Source: Bacillota bacterium
GTDB lineage: Bacteria > Bacillota > Clostridia > Acetivibrionales > DSM-2933
Direction of reading: 5' to 3'
Assembly (NCBI GenBank): GCA_023430975.1
Contig: JAEYYB010000009.1
Span: 1-64,000, forward strand
Length of the DNA: 64,000 bases
In this document: piece by piece, positions 47,166 to 55,265 of the stretch
Layout of the letters: each line of letters begins with the position of its first letter
How positions within the stretch are numbered: the first letter of the stretch is position 1
The notes under the pieces: generated by a model
Seen by the model: the letters and a program-made list of their open reading frames with translations, nothing else
Told to the model about the DNA's origin: nothing
Database searches by the model: none
Made by a program: the position numbers and the translations under genes

Positions 47166-47280
47166 ATGGAGAAAATTTCAGTATTAAACAACAAAGGCGG
47201 TGTCGGAAAAGACAATTTCAGTACATATCTCCCACGGCCTTGCAAATAAAAATGCAAACAAAATTGGTGCATTTATATAA
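47166..47280 (+). pseudogene. ParA/Soj-type ATPase, 5' remnant with frameshift
   Basis: The first 15 codons read MEKISVLNNKGGVGK, the ParA deviant Walker A. The reading frame is then lost by what looks like a 2-nt deletion. In the next frame the text continues TISVHISHGLANK, as in intact ParA proteins (GKTTISVHISHGLA). Nothing of the remaining ~200 residues is present. ParA genes are typical of plasmids and integrative elements, so this is a trace of one. Confidence 0.85.
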
Positions 47281-47458
47281 ATAAATTTTTCTATTCGATG
47301 AGATATAAAAAAATCCTATTATATAATCGGATTGTAATCAAGTATACACCTTAACAAAATATGATGAGGGGGGAGATGGTTGTTTTTTAAATAATTGAAG
47401 ATGTACTATTAAGAATTTTGATCTATAAAAAAAATTATAAACTGAAAGGGGTAATTAT

Positions 47459-47980
47459 ATGTTTAGATTTAAAAAAATTTTGAGCAAAATTATTGTTAGT
47501 GTTATGATTACAGGTGTAATTTTAGCTATGGGGGTATCTTTTAGTAATGCAAAAGGAATAAATGATAGTTATTATGGCCCACTAACGTATCATTATAAAA
47601 CTGCCCCAGCAGGAGTAGCAAAATGGGATAAGAAATCACAAACATCTGTAAGCTATTCTAAAACTTATGATACAAAAGAAGAAGTGCATGTAGTATTGAC
47701 AGCTAATTTTTTTGGAGAAGTAAACTTTGATAAAATAAAGTTCAATGTAGGTTTATCTGGAACAGTGGAATGTACGTTCGTAAGGGAGCGTTATGATTAC
47801 TGGAAATCATATACACAAAACTATGTAGGATTAACGAAGCACTACGTTTTCGACTGGTATAACGGTTTAAGGTGGGATGGTACATATGTTGAGACTGGGG
47901 ACACGGCTACCCAACCATGTAAAGTATGGCAAGAACATAAAACTAATGACTGGGTTTTGGCAGAAGCGTATAAGAGATAG
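47459..47980 (+). CDS. Small secreted protein, unknown function
   Basis: A 173-residue protein with a clear signal peptide (about 1-31, KKILSKIIVSVMITGVILAMG, cleavage near SFSNA-KG). The mature part is rich in Tyr, Lys and Trp (YYGPLTYHYKTAPAG, VGLTKHYVFDWYNGLRWDG), looks like a small beta-rich domain and has one Cys near residue 106 and one near 157. It starts at ATG behind AAAGGGG. I recognise no family. It lies in the accessory segment after tRNA-Ser. Confidence 0.8.
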   Translation: MFRFKKILSKIIVSVMITGVILAMGVSFSNAKGINDSYYGPLTYHYKTAPAGVAKWDKKSQTSVSYSKTYDTKEEVHVVLTANFFGEVNFDKIKFNVGLSGTVECTFVRERYDYWKSYTQNYVGLTKHYVFDWYNGLRWDGTYVETGDTATQPCKVWQEHKTNDWVLAEAYKR

Positions 47981-48094
47981 TAAGGGACTGAAGAATTTAA
48001 TGTTAGTGTCAACTAATAGCTATCTTTCTTAATTGTTGATTATTGAGTATAAGAAAAAATTTAATTGGTTCATCATTTTAACAAGCTATACAAT

Positions 48095-48144
48095 AATTAA
48101 TTCAATTTTTTCAAAATATAATTAATTCAATTTTTTCAAAACTT
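48095..48144. repeat. Two-copy 25-bp tandem repeat
   Basis: AATTAATTCAATTTTTTCAA and the 5 bases that follow occur twice with a 25-nt period, upstream of the secreted protease gene. No function is evident. Confidence 0.7.
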
Positions 48145-48266
48145 TATTCTTATGTTCATTTATAATCAATGATAAATATACAATAAACCAGATGATTAAT
48201 TTTACATTAGAAATCCATACAAAGTAAAATCAAAAACCAAATTTAAGATTTGAGGGAGGTTAGTTT

Positions 48267-51017
48267 ATGATCAAAAGAAAATTGCAAGTTTTTGCTACGT
48301 TTTTGGCATTCTCATTTACAATGCAGTTTCTGCCCATTGATACCAATCAAAATAAAGTTGAAGCTGCAGGAACCGTAGGAACATTCAATTCAGAGTATTG
48401 GAATAGTAAAAATATCGGTTCAGTAACAGTAAATGGAGAAGCTATGTTTTCCGGAAATGAGCGAGTAATTGTGGAAGGTGAGGGTTCAATAAAGGATAGA
48501 AGTGATGCGTTCAATTATGCTTATATTCCAGTTGTGGGAGACTGCACCATAATAGCTAAGATAAAATCTCAAACAAATACAGATCCATTAGCCAAATCAG
48601 GTATTATGATAAGAGAAGACTTGACTCCTACAAGTACCAATGTTTTCATAGCAAAAACACCAAGTAATATGCTTTTTCAATATAGATATATTAATCATGG
48701 TACTACGCAAACTTATTCCAGCACTGGTAGCATGCCTGTATTTTTGAAGCTTCAAAGAACTGCAAACAATTTCAGTGCATATAAATCCACTGATGGCATA
48801 ACATGGACTCAGGTTGGAACAACACAAAACATAGCTATGGCATCAAAGGCTTACATAGGTTTTGCCTCTTCGTCAAATAAAACTGGATCATTGTGCACAG
48901 CAATGTTTGAAAACATGAGTGTTCAGTATACAGATACGATTGCACCTTCAGCACCTACCAACTTAATAGTCAATTCCAAAGGTTTAAGATCATATCAGCT
49001 TAAATGGGACGAATCAACTGACAATGCAGGTGTTGCACTTTACAATATTTACTGCAACGAAAGCCTTGTGGCTAAAACCAAAAATACTTATTTCGACTTA
49101 ACTGTACCTTATAATCTGAAATCCTATGACACATTTTACATAAAAGCTGTTGATGCATCAGGCAACATATCTACTCAAAGCACCAAAGTGGATTATATGT
49201 ACAGATCTGAAGTAAGAAATGATGATATAAAAAATATAAAGATCAACTCAATTGGCCTTGAGCGTTTAAATTCAAGACGAACTATACAGAAAAAAAGTCT
49301 TGTATCACTGCTGAACCCGGTGGAAATAGGATCGGAAATTTTGACAGACAGTACAACAAATAATGTTATTGTTAACGGTACAGCGGTGGATCTTAATACA
49401 ATACTTGCAGAATCCATGCCGCAGTCTGTAGACAACAGTACTCTAAGCTGTTTCCCTCCTATATCAACTCAAATATTCGAAGATTGTGAAACATTCTCGA
49501 AAACATATTATACAATGACTCATATGACAGGACTTGCTAAAGGCTGGAATGTAAAAAACTCTCCAGTAGACAAAATTTTCTCACCCAAATTTTTATATCC
49601 ATTAGGTGGCCAAGGCGACGAGATTCCATCTACTTTCCGCAGTATGCTGGATTCTGGTTGTGCCACTCTTTCACAAGTTTCATATGTTGATGATGGATGT
49701 GAAGGAGCCAAAATACATACCGGTGAAGATGCATGGGTAAACGCAATATACAATAGAATGGACAGATGTGGTTATATAAATGTAGACGACTCTAACGGAA
49801 TATACAGAATAAAACAGCTGTTAAATAATGGATATGTACTGAATTTTTCAACATATATTAATTCTTTTAACGATCAGTATTCTAAATCTGTAAAAGACAA
49901 CCCTAATATTACTGAAGGCGAAAATGCCAGTTTATTCGGTAAAAAGGTATGTTATATGCTAAATGGCAAAGAAGGTGGTCATGCACTTACCATTGTTGGC
50001 TATGATGATAATGCCTGGGTTGATATAAATAACGATAATATCCCACAGAATGATGAGTTTGGTATATTTAAAATAGCTAACAGTTGGGGAACTGGAGACG
50101 GAGATTCAGGGTTCAGATATATAGCGTATGACTCAATATATAATACTTCCAAATTCAGCTTTTTAAATAATATTCCCACAAGAACACGTGTATTTGATAA
50201 AGTATATTGGATTACAGCAAAAAAATCTTATATACCTCAAGTCATTGGAGTATTTACTATAAACCATGCAAAAAGGGATCAAATCAAAGTCTCAGTAGGA
50301 TATTCAAATACAAATCAGAACTATCCTGTTGCGTATTTCCAGCCTGGCAGCTTTTACTCTTTTTCCGGCAATAACTCTTTCAATTGTACAAATACTGCTT
50401 GCGATGGAAGCTTTGCTATAGACTTTACCGACTTTATAACAAAATTCGGATTAAATCCAAATGTAACATACAGATGGTATCTGAAGGTTGAAGATACTTT
50501 AAATGATGGGTCACCTATCACATTAAAGAATTTCAGGTTATTAAACGGATCAATACCTGTAAGTTATACAGGAAGTTTGCCTGTTATAAAGGACGGAGAA
50601 AGTGGAATGGTATATATGGACTATGCCTTTTTTCCACAAACAGATACAATACCTGGAAGAGTGGAAGCAGAGAGATATGACTTGTTTGGACAAACATGTA
50701 TAATACAAAACTGTACTGATGGAGGAAAAGAAGTTTCCTGCTTGCTTGCAAACGAATGGATTGATTATAAAGTGAATGTTTTACAGAGCGGATTTTATAC
50801 AGTAAGCTTCAGAGTGGCATCGCAAAATGCAGGTAGCTTAAGTCTAATTAAAGGAAATTCTACTATATCTAGTGTCAGTTTTCCATCAACAGGAAGTGGC
50901 ACAACATGGACTACTATCACAGCAAATGTTCAATTAAGTGCTGGGGAACAAATTTTAAGATTAAAGAGTGGGCAGAACGGATTAAGTATTAACTGGATGG
51001 ACTTTGTCAAACAATAG
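48267..51017 (+). CDS. Secreted papain-like (C1) cysteine protease with carbohydrate-binding modules
   Basis: A 916-residue exoprotein with a signal peptide (about 1-32). A DUF1349/laminin-G-like beta domain (about 35-225) and a fibronectin type III-like domain (about 228-312) come first. The catalytic domain (about 385-640) has Cys407 (IFEDCETFSKTYY), His572 (GGHALTIVGYDD) and Asn605 (FKIANSWG). The sequence around the catalytic Cys departs from the papain QGxCGSCWAF pattern. A CBM6-like module ends the protein (about 795-916, PGRVEAERYDLFGQ). No SLH or dockerin is visible, so it is released or held by its binding modules. It starts at ATG behind GGGAGG, and a strong terminator follows. Confidence 0.88.
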   Translation: MIKRKLQVFATFLAFSFTMQFLPIDTNQNKVEAAGTVGTFNSEYWNSKNIGSVTVNGEAMFSGNERVIVEGEGSIKDRSDAFNYAYIPVVGDCTIIAKIKSQTNTDPLAKSGIMIREDLTPTSTNVFIAKTPSNMLFQYRYINHGTTQTYSSTGSMPVFLKLQRTANNFSAYKSTDGITWTQVGTTQNIAMASKAYIGFASSSNKTGSLCTAMFENMSVQYTDTIAPSAPTNLIVNSKGLRSYQLKWDESTDNAGVALYNIYCNESLVAKTKNTYFDLTVPYNLKSYDTFYIKAVDASGNISTQSTKVDYMYRSEVRNDDIKNIKINSIGLERLNSRRTIQKKSLVSLLNPVEIGSEILTDSTTNNVIVNGTAVDLNTILAESMPQSVDNSTLSCFPPISTQIFEDCETFSKTYYTMTHMTGLAKGWNVKNSPVDKIFSPKFLYPLGGQGDEIPSTFRSMLDSGCATLSQVSYVDDGCEGAKIHTGEDAWVNAIYNRMDRCGYINVDDSNGIYRIKQLLNNGYVLNFSTYINSFNDQYSKSVKDNPNITEGENASLFGKKVCYMLNGKEGGHALTIVGYDDNAWVDINNDNIPQNDEFGIFKIANSWGTGDGDSGFRYIAYDSIYNTSKFSFLNNIPTRTRVFDKVYWITAKKSYIPQVIGVFTINHAKRDQIKVSVGYSNTNQNYPVAYFQPGSFYSFSGNNSFNCTNTACDGSFAIDFTDFITKFGLNPNVTYRWYLKVEDTLNDGSPITLKNFRLLNGSIPVSYTGSLPVIKDGESGMVYMDYAFFPQTDTIPGRVEAERYDLFGQTCIIQNCTDGGKEVSCLLANEWIDYKVNVLQSGFYTVSFRVASQNAGSLSLIKGNSTISSVSFPSTGSGTTWTTITANVQLSAGEQILRLKSGQNGLSINWMDFVKQ

Positions 51018-51047
51018 TAAAGTAACAAGTTTTGTAGATGAATGATA

Positions 51048-51102
51048 AAAAGATCCTTCCTGGCAAGAATTCAGGATTATGGAAGCCAGGAAGGATTTTT
51101 TA
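51048..51102 (+). terminator. Strong terminator after the cysteine protease gene
   Basis: AAAAGATCCTTCCTGGC and GCCAGGAAGGATTTTTT form a 13-bp GC-rich core stem with a T6 tail, about 30 nt after the stop codon. Confidence 0.92.
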
Positions 51103-51414
51103 ATGTCAAGAAATTATGGTGTATACTGTTCCACACTTAAAAAATGCAATTTATCTATTTGTAAATTGTCTGATGAGCTATAAAGTCCAGCGGTAAAATG
51201 TCAAAAGACAATTGGAAAATATCAAGACTGAAAACGTATAATTTTAGTAAAAAAGACGCAAAAGAGCAACTCCCTAATAAACCTACCAAAGTTTTATGTA
51301 AAATATAGTAGGAAGTGGAATAATCAATTGGAAATTACGTTCCTTTGGTGGAGTATAAAGCTGATTGCTATGAAGCAGAGCATAGACAATAAGAATAAAT
51401 TTTCTGGAAGTTAA

Positions 51415-51735
51415 TACAAGTGCCCCCTTGTGTGGCGTCTTTGGGGTTTGGCTGTGCTGTCGTTGTAGCCACTTACGTAGAGAGTCCTGGGAAAATCAAT
51501 TTCCCCCCACCCTTTAGAATGGCTGGCGAAGCGGTGCTTTAGAACCTGTATAACAACTTTTAGGCAACTAAAAAGCTGCTTCGCAGTGGCAACTCTTTTA
51601 CTTCATAGCTTTGAGGAAACCCTGAAAGCGGCTAGCAGAATAAATACAAGACAAACCGTACCGCTTACTTTTTTTAATATCCTTGAGTCTGGCTTCGAAT
51701 AGAAACCTAGGCAAATACGCCCTTACCTGTTATTT
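51415..51735 (+). ncRNA. Candidate large structured RNA (possibly HEARO/omega-RNA-like)
   Basis: No frame is coding, yet the stretch is GC-richer than its surroundings and full of hairpins. GGGAAA/TTTCCC lies at 51489-51505. CTTTTAG-GCAA-CTAAAAAG (a GNRA-type loop) lies at 51557-51575. CTGC-TTC-GCAG lies at 51576-51586. A long-range stem AAGCGGT/ACCGCTT joins 51529-51535 and 51660-51666, enclosing the last two. GNRA loops and nested stems are marks of a selected fold. The core AGAACCTGTATAACAACTTT reminds me of HEARO (IscB-associated) RNAs, but I cannot confirm this, and no iscB gene is next to it. A group II intron or other fold remains possible. Confidence 0.5.
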
Positions 51736-51906
51736 AATCTTATTTAACTTTCATTATTTTTATATTTTAAAAGGTACCCGGAGAATAGCTTGAAATAAAC
51801 ATGTTCCGGTATTTCTTGCACTTTCGGAGCCAGTCGGCGACTATATCTCCAACATATAAAAAAATATTCCTGTTATATGAAGTTGAGCTTATTCACTATT
51901 TAGCAG

Positions 51907-52113
51907 TCAAAACAGGATAATTTGTCCCTCAAATAAAGCCATCCATAAATGATTTAGATTTTCAATTGAATTAGTAATCTTTTGGCGTTCAAGTGTACTC
52001 ATTTTGCATAATAAATGAAACCCCTTATTTTCAAAAGAAAAATATTCAATTACATTATTACTATAGCTTGAATTTAAGATAGTGCTGCGGTCTGATGAAA
52101 GAACAATGTCCAT
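51907..52113 (-). CDS. Short hypothetical frame, possible gene remnant
   Basis: A 68-codon frame (MDIVLSSDRSTILNSSYSNN ...) with protein-like composition that stays open a few codons upstream of its ATG (TRDEM). It has no ribosome site. A second minus-strand frame at 51767-51892 (GDIVADWLRKCKKYRNMF) also looks protein-like and could be a shifted continuation. I recognise no family. It lies next to the right copy of the tRNA repeat, where an element's integrase or its neighbours would stand. Confidence 0.3.
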   Translation of the reverse strand: MDIVLSSDRSTILNSSYSNNVIEYFSFENKGFHLLCKMSTLERQKITNSIENLNHLWMALFEGQIILF

Positions 52114-52166
52114 CTCATCACGTGTTAAACTTTGCCAAGGCCTTTAGCGTGAGATAGTGATTAATG

Positions 52167-52313
52167 AGACTGGGAATCGTGTGACGGCTAATACCCGTCC
52201 GAGAGTTCGACTCTCTCTCCGCCAAAATGAAGGGTTTTGTCGATGAGATAAGGTCCTTTATTTATGTCAAAATTAATGAATCTTGGTAATTTGCAAACAT
52301 TTTGCAAACACTC
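52167..52313 (+). repeat. Right copy of tRNA-Ser direct repeat (attR-like, partial tRNA)
   Basis: It contains the anticodon stem, variable arm, T arm and CCA of a tRNA-Ser but no 5' half, so it is not a functional tRNA. The acceptor strand has lost 4 nt (TCTCTCTCC). The downstream 90 nt match those after the intact tRNA, ending in the same tandem TTTGCAAACA pair. Confidence 0.7.
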
Positions 52314-52399
52314 ATACCGAAGTTCTAATTCCTACATCTAATAATTTCTAATAACCTTTTTTTCCTACTCACTGTCTCGATACCTTTTATATCAATATC

Positions 52400-52558
52400 A
52401 TGGGGCGGTGTATAGGTTTGGGTGTAAGTATCAAAACATGCCCGAATAGTTGCGGTAAAGAAGGTCACGAAGTGAAGTGTCATGAAGCATGTCAAAGTGT
52501 TCAGAAATTAGATCCTTCCAATACATGTTGCATAAGTGATAAATTTATATTATTATGA
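52400..52558 (+). CDS. Possible 52-residue cysteine-rich peptide
   Basis: An open frame encodes seven cysteines in 52 residues, with two C-x3-C pairs in CPNSCGKEGHEVKCHEACQ (about 14-31) and a CC near 43-44. The spacing looks like a metal-binding or disulfide-rich peptide, but there is no ribosome site before the ATG. It may be a fragment of a lost gene. It stands right after the attR-like repeat. Confidence 0.25.
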   Translation: MGRCIGLGVSIKTCPNSCGKEGHEVKCHEACQSVQKLDPSNTCCISDKFILL

Positions 52559-52578
52559 TAAAAGCAAATTACTATTAT

Positions 52579-52675
52579 ATTAAGAGTGATAAATCTATTA
52601 CATTTGTCTGTCGCAAATCCCGTTGAACCGTTCGCTATTTGCTCCGCCAAATGTAAGATTATTAACACTTTTAAT
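52579..52675 (+). repeat. 97-bp palindromic repeat, family A, copy 4
   Basis: From ATTAAGAGTGATAAATC to AACACTTTTAAT, again 97 bp. The centre reads GTCGCAAATCCCGTTGAACC. It lies about 110 nt before the start of the next gene. Confidence 0.85.
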
Positions 52676-52783
52676 ATAGTTGAAATTGTTATTTAGGATT
52701 TATATGAGCTGCCTCGAAAAGGTTTAGTTCAGCAATGCATGGCTACTTTGAATGTCGGTGCGATAGATCAGGAGGAAAATTGC

Positions 52784-54457
52784 ATGTCGGAAAACATTAT
52801 AGAAGAAAATAAAGATACAAATCAAGAAGGAAGTAATCCAATACAAAGAAAAAAAATGAGAATTTTGATTCCTTGCTTTGTTCTGGTTGCAGTTTTTATA
52901 AGTATGTTCTGGAAACTTAACTCATATCCTGCTCATCTGGGTTCCATGGCAAATGTATCTTTACATAATGCAGTCAACAAAGTGCTGGATAATGAGCCCT
53001 ATATCTCAAACTGGTGGTTGTGGGGCGATTTTCATCAAGGGAATATGTGTAATTCCATACTTTATAATTGGTTTGCAGAGGGCGGAATGAGGCTCCTAGG
53101 CTTCTCAATGCTTGGCATAAGAATATTTTTTACCATCTTTGCATTTTTGTCGTTGATATTGCTTTATATTACAATGTCTAAATATTATTCTAAGTACCTT
53201 GCAATGTTGTTTACATTTCTATATGGAACAGCGACTTGGGTGCTTGTTGTTGCAAGAGATGGCGGGTCGGTAGGATTTTCACTGAGTCTGGCCATATGTG
53301 CATTGTGTTTCACGGCATTATTTATCAAGTATAGAGATTCTTATACTCTCCCTTTTTTGGCGGCATTTTTTATAGCTATATTACCCTATGGATATACTAT
53401 TTTACGACCATTGCCTATTGTGTTAATTATATGGATTATACTCAATATTAAAAAGATAAATATACGGAGGTTTGTGATATTTATTCTATCTCTAATTGTT
53501 TTGGTGGCACCTCAGTTTACGAACATCCAATTGGTGGCACATGATTATTTTTTTGCAAGAGGCGAATCCTTGCTCGAGATATCTAAGGCTTCCGGGAAAT
53601 TTGATACTGCAATATTTTTAGACAAAATAGGAGAAAACGTAAAGGATGTAATTGATCTTTTACTTGGGGAACATAAAGAAAAAACAAAAACATTCCTGGG
53701 GCAAAATATAGCAATGCCCACAGAAACAAACAGGGTCATTCTATATCCAACATTTTTGGTTCCTCTATTTCTGCTAGGTGTGATCCTGATGATGTATAGA
53801 CTGATCAGAACTCGTTCTATCATATACTTGACACCGATACTTTTCTTTTGCCTAACCGTTGTTCCTAGCCTGATGTCAGGGGCGGGTGTACCGAATGCGG
53901 GAAGAGGCGTCCTGATAAGCCTCCCGGTGTATTTCTTTATTTCCTTTGCTATCTATACCATTGGGGAATTGCTGTTTTTACTGATTGGCATGATAAAACG
54001 GCAAAGGATTGCTGCCATGGGTAAAATTGCAATACCTGCCATTTTGGTTATTTTCGTTCTATTTACATGTGGGTATCAATTTGCAAACTATTTCTTTGTG
54101 GATAAAGATGAGATGCCCATTCCAGATCAGGCTCCCCTCACATTCTTAATTGATTACCTTAAGACGCACCCAAACGAAAATGTTGCATACTTTGAATTTG
54201 GTCCATTTGATGACTGGTCTTATGTAGCACCTAGAGTTGAGGGTGGAAAGCTTGTTTTGGATAGCCTCAGATCTAAGAAGCTTTACTTCCCGGAAAAAGA
54301 AACGAAAGACGAGTTTATCCAACTGTTGAATAGCGGATACTTCGATATCGTCATCTCGAAAAGTGAGCAATTAAATGACGTGGTATACCAAGGCATTAGC
54401 CAATACCCCTCCGAAGATAAAAAGTCTTTTAAGGTTTATTATCCCAAAAGAAAGTAA
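52784..54457 (+). CDS. Polytopic membrane protein, probable glycosyltransferase of the GT-C type
   Basis: A 557-residue protein; the start is taken as the ATG at 52784, 8 nt after GGAGG. After a cytoplasmic N-terminus come about ten to eleven membrane helices (first at about 23-41, last ending near 445), then a C-terminal extracytoplasmic domain of about 115 residues. The first outside loop is acidic and aromatic-rich (NEPYISNWWLWGDFHQGNM), like the loop of GT-C and PMT-type enzymes that use lipid-linked sugars. This would glycosylate surface polymers or proteins, and the window has many of those. The assignment rests on topology, not on a clear catalytic motif. Confidence 0.65.
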   Translation: MSENIIEENKDTNQEGSNPIQRKKMRILIPCFVLVAVFISMFWKLNSYPAHLGSMANVSLHNAVNKVLDNEPYISNWWLWGDFHQGNMCNSILYNWFAEGGMRLLGFSMLGIRIFFTIFAFLSLILLYITMSKYYSKYLAMLFTFLYGTATWVLVVARDGGSVGFSLSLAICALCFTALFIKYRDSYTLPFLAAFFIAILPYGYTILRPLPIVLIIWIILNIKKINIRRFVIFILSLIVLVAPQFTNIQLVAHDYFFARGESLLEISKASGKFDTAIFLDKIGENVKDVIDLLLGEHKEKTKTFLGQNIAMPTETNRVILYPTFLVPLFLLGVILMMYRLIRTRSIIYLTPILFFCLTVVPSLMSGAGVPNAGRGVLISLPVYFFISFAIYTIGELLFLLIGMIKRQRIAAMGKIAIPAILVIFVLFTCGYQFANYFFVDKDEMPIPDQAPLTFLIDYLKTHPNENVAYFEFGPFDDWSYVAPRVEGGKLVLDSLRSKKLYFPEKETKDEFIQLLNSGYFDIVISKSEQLNDVVYQGISQYPSEDKKSFKVYYPKRK

Positions 54458-54498
54458 GCCGAATAAAGGAAATCTTTTGAACTAATCAAAAAATAAAC

Positions 54499-54524
54499 GG
54501 CGGTAGCATAAACAGCTAACCACC
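54499..54524 (-). terminator. Imperfect hairpin, probable terminator of the minus-strand RiPP operon
   Basis: GGCGGTAGC and GCTAACCACC form a stem with one bulge and one mismatch. Read on the minus strand it is followed by GTTTATTTTTT. It lies between two converging genes. Confidence 0.5.
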
Positions 54525-54546
54525 TTACTTCTTAAATGAATTGATG

Positions 54547-55251
54547 CTATTTGATCTTGTGTGATAAAATTTGAGATATTGATTTAAAGTTCTTTGTACC
54601 TGTTTGATATACTATTTTTGCTATGTGTCCTGTTATATAAGCTGCGGCCATGCTATTACCACACATATTTTCAGGACTTTCCTGAAATTCATGCACTCCT
54701 ATAATTCCATCAACGCCAAATGGAGCTAACCATATCTTATTATTATAGGAAAATTCGTTTTTCTCAAGTTCTTCTGAGCCTTTGACTCCAAAAACACCCT
54801 TTAAATGTGCAGGGTAGCTAATGCCTTGTAAGTTATCATGAGCTGCTACAACTAAAATATTGTTTTTATGAGCTTCTTTTATGATCTTTCTTAATGCAAA
54901 GCTATAGAAAAATGATCTTGTACCAAGGCTTAAATGAATTATATCTGGTTTGTTTTCCAGACACCAACAGAGTGAATATATTAAAATTCTAGCATCTGTT
55001 TTGAGATTTTCATTTAAAATATTAACACTTGTTAATTCAACTTTATCAAAAATATCTCTAATAATCAGTGATATAGCTGTTCCATGCATATTTTTAATTT
55101 CTCTTGTATTGTCTTGTGCAATATATGAATCTTTATTTATTCCGAAACCTGTAGAATTAGTAACATATTGATTTAGGTCAGAAATATTCTTATTAATTCC
55201 ACTATCTACAACAAAAATTTTTACTGGGCTTTTAAAACAATTATTATTCAT
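54547..55251 (-). CDS. Compact subtilisin-like protease of the RiPP locus
   Basis: A 234-residue S8-family protein; the ATG at 55251 follows AAAAGGGTG, and a GTG at 55257 is the alternative. Catalytic residues fall at Asp16 (VVDSGI), His56 (NMHGTA) and Ser200 (CGNSMAAAY). The oxyanion position reads AAHDN instead of AAGN, so Asp139 or the next Asn takes that role. It is shorter than secreted subtilases and has no signal peptide, propeptide or anchor, so it should act in the cytoplasm. It is the last gene after the ABC exporter, which lacks its own peptidase domain. That makes it the best candidate for removing the precursor leader. Confidence 0.82.
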   Translation of the reverse strand: MNNNCFKSPVKIFVVDSGINKNISDLNQYVTNSTGFGINKDSYIAQDNTREIKNMHGTAISLIIRDIFDKVELTSVNILNENLKTDARILIYSLCWCLENKPDIIHLSLGTRSFFYSFALRKIIKEAHKNNILVVAAHDNLQGISYPAHLKGVFGVKGSEELEKNEFSYNNKIWLAPFGVDGIIGVHEFQESPENMCGNSMAAAYITGHIAKIVYQTGTKNFKSISQILSHKIK

Positions 55252-55265
55252 AAACACTCACCCTT

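Noticed and set aside
48095..48144. Possible CRISPR-like repeat
   Set aside because: Only two adjacent 25-nt copies with no spacers; no cas genes anywhere in the window.
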